NCBI GenBank assembly: GCA_020432595.1
Contig: JAGQGA010000116.1
Coordinates: 1-10,958, forward strand
DNA from: Anaerolineales bacterium
GTDB lineage: Bacteria; Chloroflexota; Anaerolineae; Promineifilales; Promineifilaceae
Direction: 5' to 3'
Length of the DNA stretch: 10,958 nucleotides
A program made the translations under genes and the position numbers. Shown here piece by piece: positions 1 through 7,179 of the stretch. Within the stretch, counting starts at the first letter, position 1. The number at the start of each line of letters is the position of its first letter. Below the pieces are notes generated by a model, which saw only the letters and a program-made list of their open reading frames with translations, ran no database searches and was not told the origin of the DNA.

Positions 1-1004
1 AGATTCAGGAGTCGTTTGAATTGGAGGATGGGGAGGATTTGCTGCTGGCGTTGCAGACAAACGGCCGTAAATTGGAAGACACCCGCGCCAACCTTGACAA
101 CATTCTTGTCAGCCCCCAGGAAGGGATGATTTACTGGTTTGAGGTGTTTAAAGAGCGAATTTCGCTCCACGCCGCGCCGCTGCATGTGGGGCCGCTGGTA
201 GAAAAACATATTTTCGCGGCCAAAGAAACGGTCATTCTGACTTCGGCTACTATGCGGACATCGGGTGCGGGGGCGGCCAGTGAAGCCAACTTTGCCTATA
301 TTCGGGACAGGCTGCATGCGCATGAGGCGGTAGAAACGGCCGTTGGTTCCCCTTTCGACTACAAAAACGCTACCTTGCTCTACTTGGTCAGCGACATGCC
401 CGAACCCAACCAGCCTGGCTATCAGCGGTTTGTCGAAAGCGGCATTGTAGATGTGGCGCAGGCGCTGGGTGGCCGCACGATGGTGCTGTTTACCTCGTAC
501 AGCCAGCTTGCTGAAACAACACGCAACATCGAGGCACCGCTGGCGGACGCAGGGATCACGGTGCTGGCGCAAACGCAGGGGGCATCACGGCAACAGTTAC
601 TGGATCAATTTAAGCAGGATGGGGCACGGGCAGTGCTGCTTGGCACCAGGTCGTTTTGGGAGGGGGTGGATGTGCCAGGCGAGGCACTGCAAGCGGTAAT
701 TATTGCCAAGCTGCCGTTTGATGTGCCGTCTGACCCGATTTTTGCGGCGCGGTCGGAGACGTTCGAAAATTCGTTTTTTGAATATTCGATCCCGGAGGCG
801 GTGCTGCGCTTTCGCCAGGGGTTCGGCCGGCTGAACCGGCGTTCGACGGATGAGGGGATTGTGGTGGTGCTGGATAAGCGGGTGTTGACGAAGCGATACG
901 GCCGTTTGTTTGTCGAGGCTCTGCCCGAATGCACCGTCATCCGTCAGCGTCACGCTCGCCTCGGCGAACTCACCCTGCGCTGGCTCAACCGCGAACGCGA
1001 ATAG
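1..1004 (+). CDS. dinG: DinG/XPD-family ATP-dependent DNA helicase, C-terminal part (5' end outside window)
   Basis: The reading frame is open from base 3 with no stop upstream, so this is the C-terminal part of a longer protein and the TTG at 21 need not be the start. What is visible is the second helicase half (Helicase_C_2 type) of the superfamily 2 DinG/YoaA/XPD group. A TSAT motif III lies at 240-251. The motif V-like segment SFWEGVDVPG lies at 651-680, followed by an AKLPFDVPSDP segment typical of bacterial DinG. Motif VI QGFGRLNR lies at 816-839. Family members unwind 5'-tailed DNA, R-loops and damaged forks using ATP, and most carry an iron-sulfur cluster. The Walker A, Fe-S and any N-terminal exonuclease region would lie upstream and cannot be judged. 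The gene ends in TAG at 1002-1004 with no obvious terminator before fabF. Family assignment is secure; orthology to E. coli DinG rather than YoaA is not. Confidence 0.9.
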   Translation, partial: IQESFELEDGEDLLLALQTNGRKLEDTRANLDNILVSPQEGMIYWFEVFKERISLHAAPLHVGPLVEKHIFAAKETVILTSATMRTSGAGAASEANFAYIRDRLHAHEAVETAVGSPFDYKNATLLYLVSDMPEPNQPGYQRFVESGIVDVAQALGGRTMVLFTSYSQLAETTRNIEAPLADAGITVLAQTQGASRQQLLDQFKQDGARAVLLGTRSFWEGVDVPGEALQAVIIAKLPFDVPSDPIFAARSETFENSFFEYSIPEAVLRFRQGFGRLNRRSTDEGIVVVLDKRVLTKRYGRLFVEALPECTVIRQRHARLGELTLRWLNRERE

Positions 1005-1106
1005 GTGACGGCAGGGTACCACACCGCATCTTTGGCTGTACAAACGGGTTATATCCCCTGAGCTTGCCTTTGATCAGTAAGTTAAATCACTTGAGTAGGA
1101 TTACGT

Positions 1107-2357
1107 ATGAATCAACATAAAAGACGTGTGGTGATTACAGGGTTGGGAACATATAACCCTTTAGGGAATGATGCCACCACCACTTGGAATAATATTCTTG
1201 GCTGCAAAAGTGGCATTGCCAAAATCACCCGCTTTGATGTCAGCGACTATAAAACACAGTTTGCCGGTGAGGTCAACGATTTTGACCCTGACGAGCACTT
1301 TGGGCGGCGCGAAGCCCGCAAAATGTCGCGGGTAACGCAGTTTGCCGCCGCAACGGCTGAACAAGCCATGGCTGATGCCCGTCTTGATTTAGACAAAGTG
1401 AATCGGGATCGGGTGGGTGTGGTAATCGGCACCGGTATGGGCAGTTTGGAACCCATTATTGATAATGTCAATGCCATGAACGAGCGTGGCCCCTATCGCG
1501 TTAGCCCTTTTTTTGTGCCGATGATGCTGACTGATACGCCAGCGGCAACCATTTCCATTAGCTATGGGCTGCGTGGTCCCAACATGGCTGTGTCAACAGC
1601 GTGCGCCACCGGCAACAATGTAGTGGGTGAAGCGGCCAAAATCATTGAGCGTGGCGCGGCCGACGTGATGATTGCGGGTGGTTCAGAGGCATGTATCGTA
1701 CCGTTGGTGCTGGCTGGCTTTAGCGTAATGAAGGCGATGTCTACCCGCAACGACGACCCAGCCGGTGCCTCGCGGCCATTTGATGCTGACCGCGACGGTT
1801 TTGTCACCAGTGAAGGTGCTGCGGTCCTAATCATGGAAGAATTGGATCATGCACTGGCACGAGGTGCCCACATTTATGGCGAATTCCTGGGCTATGGTAC
1901 CAGTGCCGATGCCTACCATTTGGCAATGCCGGCCGAAAATGGTGAAGGCGCAGCACGGGCGATTGCGGCAGCCATTGATGACGCAGGTCTTGCCGCAACT
2001 GACATTGATTATGTCAACGCTCACGGTACTAGCACGCCGCTCAATGACAAAGGGGAAACGGCCGCTATTAAAACCGTTTTGGGTGAACATGCCTATAACA
2101 CGCCGGTCAGCTCGACAAAGTCAATGCACGGGCATTTGCTGGGCGCGGTGGGGGTTTTGGAAGCATTGATCTGCCTGAAAAGCATTGGAGATGGCATCAT
2201 CCCGGCTACCATCAATTATGAAACTCCCGACCCGTTGTGTGATCTTGATTATGTGCCGAATGCACCACGGCCGGCCGATTTGAATGTGGTGTTGTCCAAT
2301 GGGTTTGGGCTGGGCGGGCATAATGCCACCATCATTTTGGGGAAATATCGTGGTTAG
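1107..2357 (+). CDS. fabF: Beta-ketoacyl-ACP synthase II (KAS II)
   Basis: A 416-residue condensing enzyme of type II fatty acid synthesis: it extends acyl-ACP by decarboxylative condensation with malonyl-ACP in the cytosol. The Cys-His-His triad is complete: C166 in STACATG, H306 in NAHGTSTPLND and H341 in STKSMHGHLLGA, close to the E. coli FabF positions 163, 303 and 340. The N-terminal RRVVITGLGTYNPLGN and the C-terminal SNGFGLGGHNA segments are also typical of the family, and the length is normal. ATG at 1107 is chosen because the conserved N-terminus begins right after it; a weak purine stretch (GAGTAGGA) lies just upstream. No acpP, fabG or fabD is adjacent, so the gene appears to stand alone and ends at the hairpin terminator at 2368-2394. 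It has no perfect ACGGCCGT palindrome, only a one-off variant at 2058-2065, unlike most genes here. FabB is less likely from the overall match. Confidence 0.96.
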   Translation: MNQHKRRVVITGLGTYNPLGNDATTTWNNILGCKSGIAKITRFDVSDYKTQFAGEVNDFDPDEHFGRREARKMSRVTQFAAATAEQAMADARLDLDKVNRDRVGVVIGTGMGSLEPIIDNVNAMNERGPYRVSPFFVPMMLTDTPAATISISYGLRGPNMAVSTACATGNNVVGEAAKIIERGAADVMIAGGSEACIVPLVLAGFSVMKAMSTRNDDPAGASRPFDADRDGFVTSEGAAVLIMEELDHALARGAHIYGEFLGYGTSADAYHLAMPAENGEGAARAIAAAIDDAGLAATDIDYVNAHGTSTPLNDKGETAAIKTVLGEHAYNTPVSSTKSMHGHLLGAVGVLEALICLKSIGDGIIPATINYETPDPLCDLDYVPNAPRPADLNVVLSNGFGLGGHNATIILGKYRG

Positions 2358-2367
2358 GTGAGAAAAC

Positions 2368-2394
2368 AAAAGGCCAGCAAAGTGCTGGCCTTTT
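2368..2394. terminator. Rho-independent, bidirectional terminator between convergent genes
   Basis: An 8-bp GC-rich perfect stem, GGCCAGCA (2372-2379) with TGCTGGCC (2383-2390), closes a 3-nt loop. It is flanked by AAAA before and TTTT after, so the stem can extend to 12 bp and there is a T tract on both strands. It lies 10 nt after the fabF stop and about 40 nt beyond the stop of the convergent gene, so it probably ends transcription from both sides. Confidence 0.92.
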
Positions 2395-2431
2395 CTCTTA
2401 ATTAGATGACTATAAGCAATAGCCGTAGTTA

Positions 2432-3250
2432 TTAGTTACCAGCGGCGACTGCAGCGTTGTTCATAACGGCCGTTGATCTGGTTAGCAGTTCTCCGTTCAC
2501 CCACACTTCCAGCGAATAATCCCCAGAGGCAAAGCCCTCTTCAGGGGCAAAGAAAATATAACCAGGGCCTTCTTGGCCGTAATTCCAAATTTCGTTGCCT
2601 CCATCTACCACTTCGCCATTGTGCCGCCATACCCATGCCCATTCCATGCCGTTTGCCATTGCTTTATAGGCAAAAGTAGCATAGAGGGTAAAAGAGCCTT
2701 CGGGGAAAAGACGGGTTGGGCTAACAGCTTCGTAATTGTCGGAAATTTTGGTGGAGAATTGGATGGTTCCCAGTTCGGTATCATTATTCAGATTAGCAGT
2801 TGGCTCAAACTTGTCGAACTGGGCGGGAAGGGAAACAACATCGGCAAAAAGGGAGTTTTCGGCTGTAGCAGATATGTTCACAACGGGGTTGGCAGAAACG
2901 GCCGTTTCTGCAACTGCCGCCCGCTCAACTTTCTCTACCAAAGCGATCACCTCAGCCCGCACCGGTTTGGTATTGGATAACAACGCCATTCGAGGTGCAT
3001 CGTCAGTTGGTGCTCGCCAAGCATAAGCAGCCACACCAAAAGCGGCAGCAAATAAGACAACACTAAGCGTCAAATAAGACTGCAACCGTTTTTCGGCCTG
3101 GCGGCGTAAGAAAAAGTATGGCGATTTTTTGACATCCCGCCATGATTTCAGCGAAACCAGTAAGGCGAGAAAGGCCAAGGCTAGAAAGACACCCATTAGC
3201 CAGGGCACTATGGTTCCATTTAACTCTGACAAATTCAACCCTCTTCCCAC
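2432..3250 (-). CDS. Two-TM membrane protein with extracytoplasmic domain, function unknown
   Basis: I do not recognise a named family. The 272-residue product has a hydrophobic segment at about residues 14-34, a basic cytoplasmic loop (about 36-58, rich in K and R), and a second hydrophobic segment at about 59-80. A low-complexity Ala/Val/Glu stretch follows (about 95-125), then a C-terminal domain of about 140 residues. That domain is rich in aromatic and Gly residues (MEWAWVWRHNGEVVDGG, EGPGYIFFAPEEGFASGDYSLEVWVNG) and looks like a beta-sandwich placed outside the membrane. The longest start is GTG at 3248-3250. A purine stretch GGAAGAGGG just inside it makes TTG at 3230-3232 (codon 7) a plausible alternative, with a 6-nt spacing. 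The gene is transcribed away from ccmA and convergent with fabF, with its own promoter upstream. It carries two ACGGCCGT palindromes, one enlarged to a perfect 20-bp palindrome. Confidence 0.75.
   Translation of the reverse strand: MGRGLNLSELNGTIVPWLMGVFLALAFLALLVSLKSWRDVKKSPYFFLRRQAEKRLQSYLTLSVVLFAAAFGVAAYAWRAPTDDAPRMALLSNTKPVRAEVIALVEKVERAAVAETAVSANPVVNISATAENSLFADVVSLPAQFDKFEPTANLNNDTELGTIQFSTKISDNYEAVSPTRLFPEGSFTLYATFAYKAMANGMEWAWVWRHNGEVVDGGNEIWNYGQEGPGYIFFAPEEGFASGDYSLEVWVNGELLTRSTAVMNNAAVAAGN
2892..2911. repeat. Perfect 20-bp palindrome GCAGAAACGGCCGTTTCTGC
   Basis: The longest uninterrupted palindrome I found in the window. It is centred between 2901 and 2902 and lies inside the coding sequence of the unknown membrane protein. 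It contains the iterated core AACGGCCGTT extended by 5 bp on each side. On the minus strand it encodes A-E-T-A-V-S-A. One arm plus core (AACGGCCGTTTCTGCC, 16 bp) recurs at 4318-4333 and 4846-4861 in ccmB. Confidence 0.9.
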
Positions 3251-3566
3251 GATCTTGATAGCATAAAATGCCTAAAATAGACCATTAGGATTACCAAACT
3301 ACGAGACATTATAAAGAAACTGTGGCAATTGAGCAAGTAGGCGAGTCTTTTTACGCAATTTTTAGGGTAAATTGACATCGAATTGTCGCTAAACTGCCTC
3401 TTTTTCGGTTGATACGGCGCATCATGCCATGAAGGAGGGTGATGCTCCGTAAACGCATCGTGAAAACGGCCGTTTGTCAGTACCATAGTGTCATCAAATC
3501 AAAACTATCTTAAGACTTTTCTGAACATTTTTTTATTCACAGAAATATCTTACAATTGAGTTTAGG
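3251..3566. other. Divergent intergenic region (316 nt)
   Basis: This region separates the minus-strand membrane protein gene from the plus-strand ccm operon and should hold both promoters. The minus-strand promoter is clear (3308-3336). For the ccm operon I find only weak candidates: TACAAT (3551-3556) or TATCTT (3546-3551) without a well-spaced -35. TTGACA at 3372-3377 has no -10 at 16-18 nt. One full AACGGCCGTT palindrome lies at 3465-3474 in the middle. A minus-strand open frame of 83 codons crosses the region, but it overlaps the promoter and shows no family features. No RNA gene or riboswitch is recognised. Confidence 0.6.
3308..3336 (-). promoter_or_regulatory. Sigma70-like promoter for the unknown membrane protein gene
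   Basis: Read on the minus strand, TTGCTC (3331-3336) is followed after exactly 17 nt by a consensus TATAAT (3308-3313). Transcription would begin near 3301 and give a leader of about 50 nt before the GTG at 3250. It is a sequence match only. Confidence 0.55.
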
Positions 3567-4271
3567 ATGATCAAGATAGAGAATCTGCGTAAACAGTATG
3601 GATTGCAGCCTGTTCTTCAGGGCGTAAATCTCCACATATTAGCTGGGGAGTTTGTGATGTTAGTCGGCGCAAACGGTGCTGGTAAAAGCACGTTGATGCA
3701 AATTGTGGCGGCTCTGCAAGCACCAACGGCTGGTCAGGTGACGGTAGGTGGCTGGGCATTGCCTCAATATGCCGACCGCGTACGGAGGCACATTGGCTAT
3801 GTTTCGCATGAACCGCTGCTATATGCGGACTTAACAGCCGCCGAAAATCTTGAGTTTTTTAGCCAGATTTACGAGTTGGGGTTGACGAAGGAGCAAATTG
3901 GGGAGCGTTTGCGGCGTGTAGGGCTGTTGGCGCGGCAGCGAGAGGCGGTACGGCTTTTTTCGCGGGGGATGAAACAGCGACTAGCCATTGCCCGCGCCAC
4001 GCTCCATGAACCAGATATTTTGCTACTTGATGAGCCATATACAGGGCTTGACCAGCAGGCGGCGGAATTATTGGATCATTTATTGCAACAGGAAGTAACG
4101 GCCGGGCGCACGATTTTTATGATTACTCATGATTTAGTTCATGGGTATCATCTTTGTAATCGGGTCGCTATTTTGAATCGTGGTAAAATAGTTTGTGAAA
4201 TTGAGAGCAACCAGACAACGGCAACGGATTTCTTGCAAATTTACCGGGAACAGACAGGAACGGGCAGATGA
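3567..4271 (+). CDS. ccmA: Heme exporter ABC ATPase CcmA
   Basis: The 234-residue ATPase subunit of the CcmABCD complex of cytochrome c maturation System I; it powers release of heme-loaded CcmE on the outer side of the membrane. The Walker A GANGAGKST is at residues 34-42 (K40), the ABC signature FSRGMKQRLAIAR starts near 131, the Walker B ILLLDEP has D155/E156, and the switch histidine is H188 (ITHD). The Q-loop position carries histidine (YVSHEPLLY, H81), as I recall for CcmA proteins and unlike most ABC ATPases. ATG at 3567 follows GAG at 3558-3560 at a suitable distance, and the conserved N-terminus starts at once. It is the first gene of the operon, and its end overlaps ccmB by 4 bases (ATGA). 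Alone it could be a generic ABC ATPase; the neighbours make CcmA firm. Confidence 0.93.
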   Translation: MIKIENLRKQYGLQPVLQGVNLHILAGEFVMLVGANGAGKSTLMQIVAALQAPTAGQVTVGGWALPQYADRVRRHIGYVSHEPLLYADLTAAENLEFFSQIYELGLTKEQIGERLRRVGLLARQREAVRLFSRGMKQRLAIARATLHEPDILLLDEPYTGLDQQAAELLDHLLQQEVTAGRTIFMITHDLVHGYHLCNRVAILNRGKIVCEIESNQTTATDFLQIYREQTGTGR

Positions 4272-4984
4272 GTAAGGCAGGACAACAGGAGAGGGTGAAG
4301 GGGCAAACGGGGTTTATAACGGCCGTTTCTGCCATCATCCAAAAAGATTTACGCATCGAGCGCCACACGCGGCAAACGATCAGCATCATGGTCATGTTTT
4401 CCCTCGTTACCGTCGTCATGTTCAATTTCGCCCTTGAAACCAACCTGGCTGCTGTGCGCGATGTTGCTACCGGGCTACTATGGGCAATCATTTTGCTGGC
4501 AGGCACGCTGGGGCTAACACGCTCGCTTGCCATCGAACGGGAAAACCGCGCCTTTGATGCGCTGCTGCTAGCTCCCGTCAACCGCAGTGCCATTTACGTT
4601 GGTAAGGTCGTCAGCATTAGCATATTTACCCTGTTGCTGGAAGCAATCCTAGTACTGCTCTTTATTGCGTTCTTCAACAAGCCATTTTGGCGTGCCCCGG
4701 TATTGCTGGTGCTAATTTTAGGCACTATCGGATATGTTGGCATTGGCGTGCTTATCACGTCTATGACGGTGCAAACCCGTTCGCGTGATGTGCTCCTGCC
4801 GGTGCTGCTGCTACCGCTATCGCTGCCGCTGGTGCTGCCGGCCGCAACGGCCGTTTCTGCCTACATGTTCCCGCAAACACCCCCTTGGGCCGAGGTGCAA
4901 AGCCCTGTTCTCCTCGTTGCCACTTACGATCTTATCATGTTGTCTATTGGCTTTTTTGCCTATCGTTACGTCATCGAAAATTAA
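4268..4984 (+). CDS. ccmB: Heme exporter membrane protein CcmB
   Basis: A 238-residue integral membrane partner of CcmA and CcmC. The first 25-30 residues are cytoplasmic, followed by KDLRIERHTRQTISIMVMFSLVTVVMFNFAL, which matches the CcmB N-terminal signature (charged KDLRIE-type segment, then the first membrane helix). About six hydrophobic segments follow. E. coli CcmB is about 220 residues; the extra length is in the N-terminus. The start ATG overlaps the ccmA stop, which implies translational coupling. Two copies of the 16-bp motif AACGGCCGTTTCTGCC lie in this gene (4318-4333, 4846-4861), both read as T-A-V-S-A. The second sits in a helix near the C-terminus and the first in the variable N-terminal tail. 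Confidence 0.9.
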   Translation: MSKAGQQERVKGQTGFITAVSAIIQKDLRIERHTRQTISIMVMFSLVTVVMFNFALETNLAAVRDVATGLLWAIILLAGTLGLTRSLAIERENRAFDALLLAPVNRSAIYVGKVVSISIFTLLLEAILVLLFIAFFNKPFWRAPVLLVLILGTIGYVGIGVLITSMTVQTRSRDVLLPVLLLPLSLPLVLPAATAVSAYMFPQTPPWAEVQSPVLLVATYDLIMLSIGFFAYRYVIEN

Positions 4985-4995
4985 AGAGGTTTTGT

Positions 4996-5745
4996 ATGAC
5001 ATTAGCACGCCTAAACCGTACCATTTCCATTTTAAACGTGGCCGCCCTAGTTGCTTTGCTTATCGCCCTGGCCGCCATCTTCTTTTACGCTCCCGTAGAG
5101 CGCACTATGGGCAATGTGCAGCGTATTTTTTACTTTCACGTTGGCACTGCCTGGGTAGCAGCCGTGGCCTTCTTTGTAGCGTTGATTGTAGCTGTTCTTT
5201 ATCTGCGCCAACCGCAAACCAAATGGGACACCATTGGTTTAGCCTCTATTGAGATTGGGGTAGTTTTTCTCACCATGGCAACCATAGCCGGGTCAGTTTG
5301 GGGCAGACCCGCCTGGAACACCTGGTGGCTTTGGACTCCGCGCCTAACTACTGTAACGGTTGCTTGGCTCACCTATGTTGCCTACTTCATGCTGCGCGGC
5401 GCGATTGATGATGGGCAGCGCCGCGCCCGTTTTGCTGCCATCTACGCCATCGTGGCCTTTGCCACCATCATCATGGCCTACTTTAGCATTCGCGTTTTGC
5501 GGGATATTCACCCGGTTGTCTTTGGTGGCTCAGCCGAGGGAGTACAGACAGGAGCCGAGGGTCTGCAAGAATTTTCAGGTGTTGACTCGCTGAAAATGGT
5601 CGTGACGCTCAATATAAATGTCTTGGCCTTTACCGTTATTTACGCTGCCTGGCTGGCAAACCGCTATCGGCTGCAACTGCTGCTCGATCAGGCTAACCAG
5701 CTCAAGATGCGCGTGACGGCACGGCTACAAAGTGAAGGACGTTAA
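4996..5745 (+). CDS. ccmC: Cytochrome c maturation heme-handling protein CcmC
   Basis: A 249-residue six-TM protein of the heme-handling (HHP) family; CcmC delivers heme to CcmE on the outer face of the membrane. The expected external histidines are present: H48 in IFYFHVGTAW and H172 in DIHPVVFGG. The tryptophan-rich WWD segment runs from about residue 101 to 120 (VWGRPAWNTWWLWTPRLTT). Its usual aspartate after the last Trp is threonine here (T114, ACT at 5335-5337). The frame is open further upstream into ccmB, but ATG at 4996 has an excellent AAAGAGG at 4983-4989 with 6-nt spacing and gives the normal CcmC length. CcsA of System II shares the WWD domain but is longer, and the ccmAB neighbours support CcmC. 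Confidence 0.92.
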   Translation: MTLARLNRTISILNVAALVALLIALAAIFFYAPVERTMGNVQRIFYFHVGTAWVAAVAFFVALIVAVLYLRQPQTKWDTIGLASIEIGVVFLTMATIAGSVWGRPAWNTWWLWTPRLTTVTVAWLTYVAYFMLRGAIDDGQRRARFAAIYAIVAFATIIMAYFSIRVLRDIHPVVFGGSAEGVQTGAEGLQEFSGVDSLKMVVTLNINVLAFTVIYAAWLANRYRLQLLLDQANQLKMRVTARLQSEGR

Positions 5746-5747
5746 CC

Positions 5748-5969
5748 ATGACTTTGTTTCTTCTGACAGCTTACGCGCTTAGTTTGATGCAGCCGGGCAT
5801 TGGCGATCCCAATCACTTCAATAACTATCTGGTGCTTGGCTATGGGCTGATGTGGCTTGTTGGCATGGGTTATTTACTTAACCTGGCTAGTCGGCAGCGC
5901 AACATTAAGCAAGATATTGAATTGATGAAACAAATCTTGCAGGAGGATGAGGAACCGAAAAAGAAGTAG
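5748..5969 (+). CDS. ccmD: CcmD-like small single-TM protein
   Basis: A 73-residue protein with a short hydrophobic N-terminus, one clear membrane helix at about residues 27-47 (NYLVLGYGLMWLVGMGYLLNL) and a charged, probably helical C-terminal tail (RQRNIKQDIELMKQILQEDEE, then KKK). CcmD proteins are about 50-70 residues with one helix and a charged tail; they hold CcmC and CcmE in the heme-release complex. Sequence conservation in CcmD is low, so the call rests on size, topology and position right after ccmC. The start is 2 nt after the ccmC stop, and AAGGAC at 5736-5741 inside the end of ccmC can serve as ribosome binding site. Confidence 0.68.
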   Translation: MTLFLLTAYALSLMQPGIGDPNHFNNYLVLGYGLMWLVGMGYLLNLASRQRNIKQDIELMKQILQEDEEPKKK

Positions 5970-6074
5970 CTGTTGTCATGGTTCGCTCATTTTTCACCGC
6001 ATGTTGCTCATTCATGTAAGAAACGGCCGTAAATCGTTGTCCAAACCATAGCCTAACTTGCGGAGAAATCCTCT

Positions 6075-7178
6075 ATGTCTGACCTCAAACTACCCAAGCC
6101 ACTGCAAACCTTATCCAGCACCCAAATGGTGCTGGTTGGTCTTGGTATTGTGCTCCTTGCCTTTCTTATTTTAGGCAGCCTTGGCCAAGCCAACGCCGAT
6201 CCCAACGGATTTGCCTTTGGCATACAAACGCAGCCATTTATCGTTTTAGCCGTCCTATCCTTCCTAGCTGGGATACTTAGTTTTGTTTCCCCCTGTACCC
6301 TTCCCGTCCTGACTGCCTATTTTGCCTTTGCCTTTCAGAGTGACCGCAGCAAAATTGCCAGCAACACCCTGGCGTTTATGATCGGGCTGGCAACCACGTT
6401 TAGCTTGTTTGGCGCAGCCGGTTTCTTTTTAGGTCGCTATCTTCTACAAAACCAACAGGTCATTTTACTGGTAGGTGGAGCCGTGATTATTTTGTTTGGC
6501 GTGCTGAGCCTGTTTGGTGGCGGCTTTGGTGGCACCGCCAAATTTAGCGACCAAACGCGCAGCACCGACATGCGCGGCTCGTTTCTCTTTGGCCTCACCT
6601 TTGCCGTAGGCTGGTCAAGCTGTGTCGGGCCGATTTTAGGGTCGGTACTGACGCTGGCGGCGCAAACGTCTTCAGTGTGGCGGGGCATGATGCTGCTGTT
6701 TATTTACACGCTGGGGCTAGGGCTGCCGCTGCTGCTTGTTTCTACCTTTTTTGGCCGCATGAGCCGCAAGAGCTTATTCTGGCGCGTTTTGCGGGGCAAA
6801 GGGTGGGCGTGGCATACCCACATGCTGGTTGTCGCCACCGTATGGGCACTGGCTATTTGGCGTATTCTGGTGGCCGTCGCCGAATATACCTTTCGCCGGT
6901 TTGCTGTTTTTCACGGGCAAACGTTTGGCACGGGGCATGAAATCGGGCTGTTGGTGCTGGTGTTGGCAGGGGCAGCACTTTGGGTTTATACCAGCCCGCA
7001 GGAACGCCGCATTACGGTGCAGCTTCATTCAACGCAATTGATTAGCGGAGCGTTGTTTGTTGTCATTGGGCTGTTGATGTTGAATGGTCAGTTGGCAGCT
7101 TTTAATAACCTAATTCCGCCGCAGCTTGCGGAGTGGTTAGCAATTCAGGAAGAATGGCTCATCGGGCTGTTTAGTTGA
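6075..7178 (+). CDS. ccdA: CcdA-type thiol-disulfide transmembrane protein (DsbD membrane-domain family)
   Basis: A 367-residue polytopic protein that would pass electrons from cytoplasmic thioredoxin to extracytoplasmic thiol carriers. The two redox cysteines are in the expected helices: C74 in FVSPCTLPVL and C183 in VGWSSCVGPILG, with the flanking prolines of the family. The core (about residues 50-265) resembles six-TM CcdA. It is longer than typical CcdA (about 230-250 residues), with an extra N-terminal hydrophobic segment (about 18-37) and two more C-terminal hydrophobic segments (about 285-300 and 318-340). ATG at 6075 is supported by GGAG at 6062-6065. A 105-nt gap with one AACGGCCGTA palindrome separates it from the ccmD-like gene, so a second promoter is possible though none is clear. 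It works in context with the CPPC thioredoxin directly downstream. Confidence 0.88.
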   Translation: MSDLKLPKPLQTLSSTQMVLVGLGIVLLAFLILGSLGQANADPNGFAFGIQTQPFIVLAVLSFLAGILSFVSPCTLPVLTAYFAFAFQSDRSKIASNTLAFMIGLATTFSLFGAAGFFLGRYLLQNQQVILLVGGAVIILFGVLSLFGGGFGGTAKFSDQTRSTDMRGSFLFGLTFAVGWSSCVGPILGSVLTLAAQTSSVWRGMMLLFIYTLGLGLPLLLVSTFFGRMSRKSLFWRVLRGKGWAWHTHMLVVATVWALAIWRILVAVAEYTFRRFAVFHGQTFGTGHEIGLLVLVLAGAALWVYTSPQERRITVQLHSTQLISGALFVVIGLLMLNGQLAAFNNLIPPQLAEWLAIQEEWLIGLFS

Positions 7179-7179
7179 T

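Noticed and set aside
597..1043. Minus-strand open frames opposite the helicase gene
   Set aside because: They are shadows of a strongly conserved coding sequence on the plus strand, with compositions unlike real proteins.
1005..1106. Promoter or terminator between the helicase gene and fabF
   Set aside because: TTGATC and TTGCCT near 1064-1075 lack a spaced -10, and no stem with a T tract is present.
3372..3377. TTGACA as -35 of a ccm operon promoter
   Set aside because: No acceptable -10 hexamer occurs 16-18 nt downstream, and it is nearly 200 nt from ccmA.
3419..3445. Small hairpin GCATCA / TGATGC as regulatory RNA or riboswitch
   Set aside because: A 6-bp stem with a 15-nt loop is expected by chance and no riboswitch pattern is recognisable around it.
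3235..3486. Minus-strand open frame of 83 codons in the divergent intergenic region
   Set aside because: It overlaps a good promoter, overlaps the start of the real gene in another frame, and shows no domain or ribosome binding site.
4885..4995. Longer CcmC starting inside ccmB
   Set aside because: The extension lies fully within ccmB in another frame; ATG at 4996 has AAAGAGG at ideal spacing and gives the normal CcmC length.
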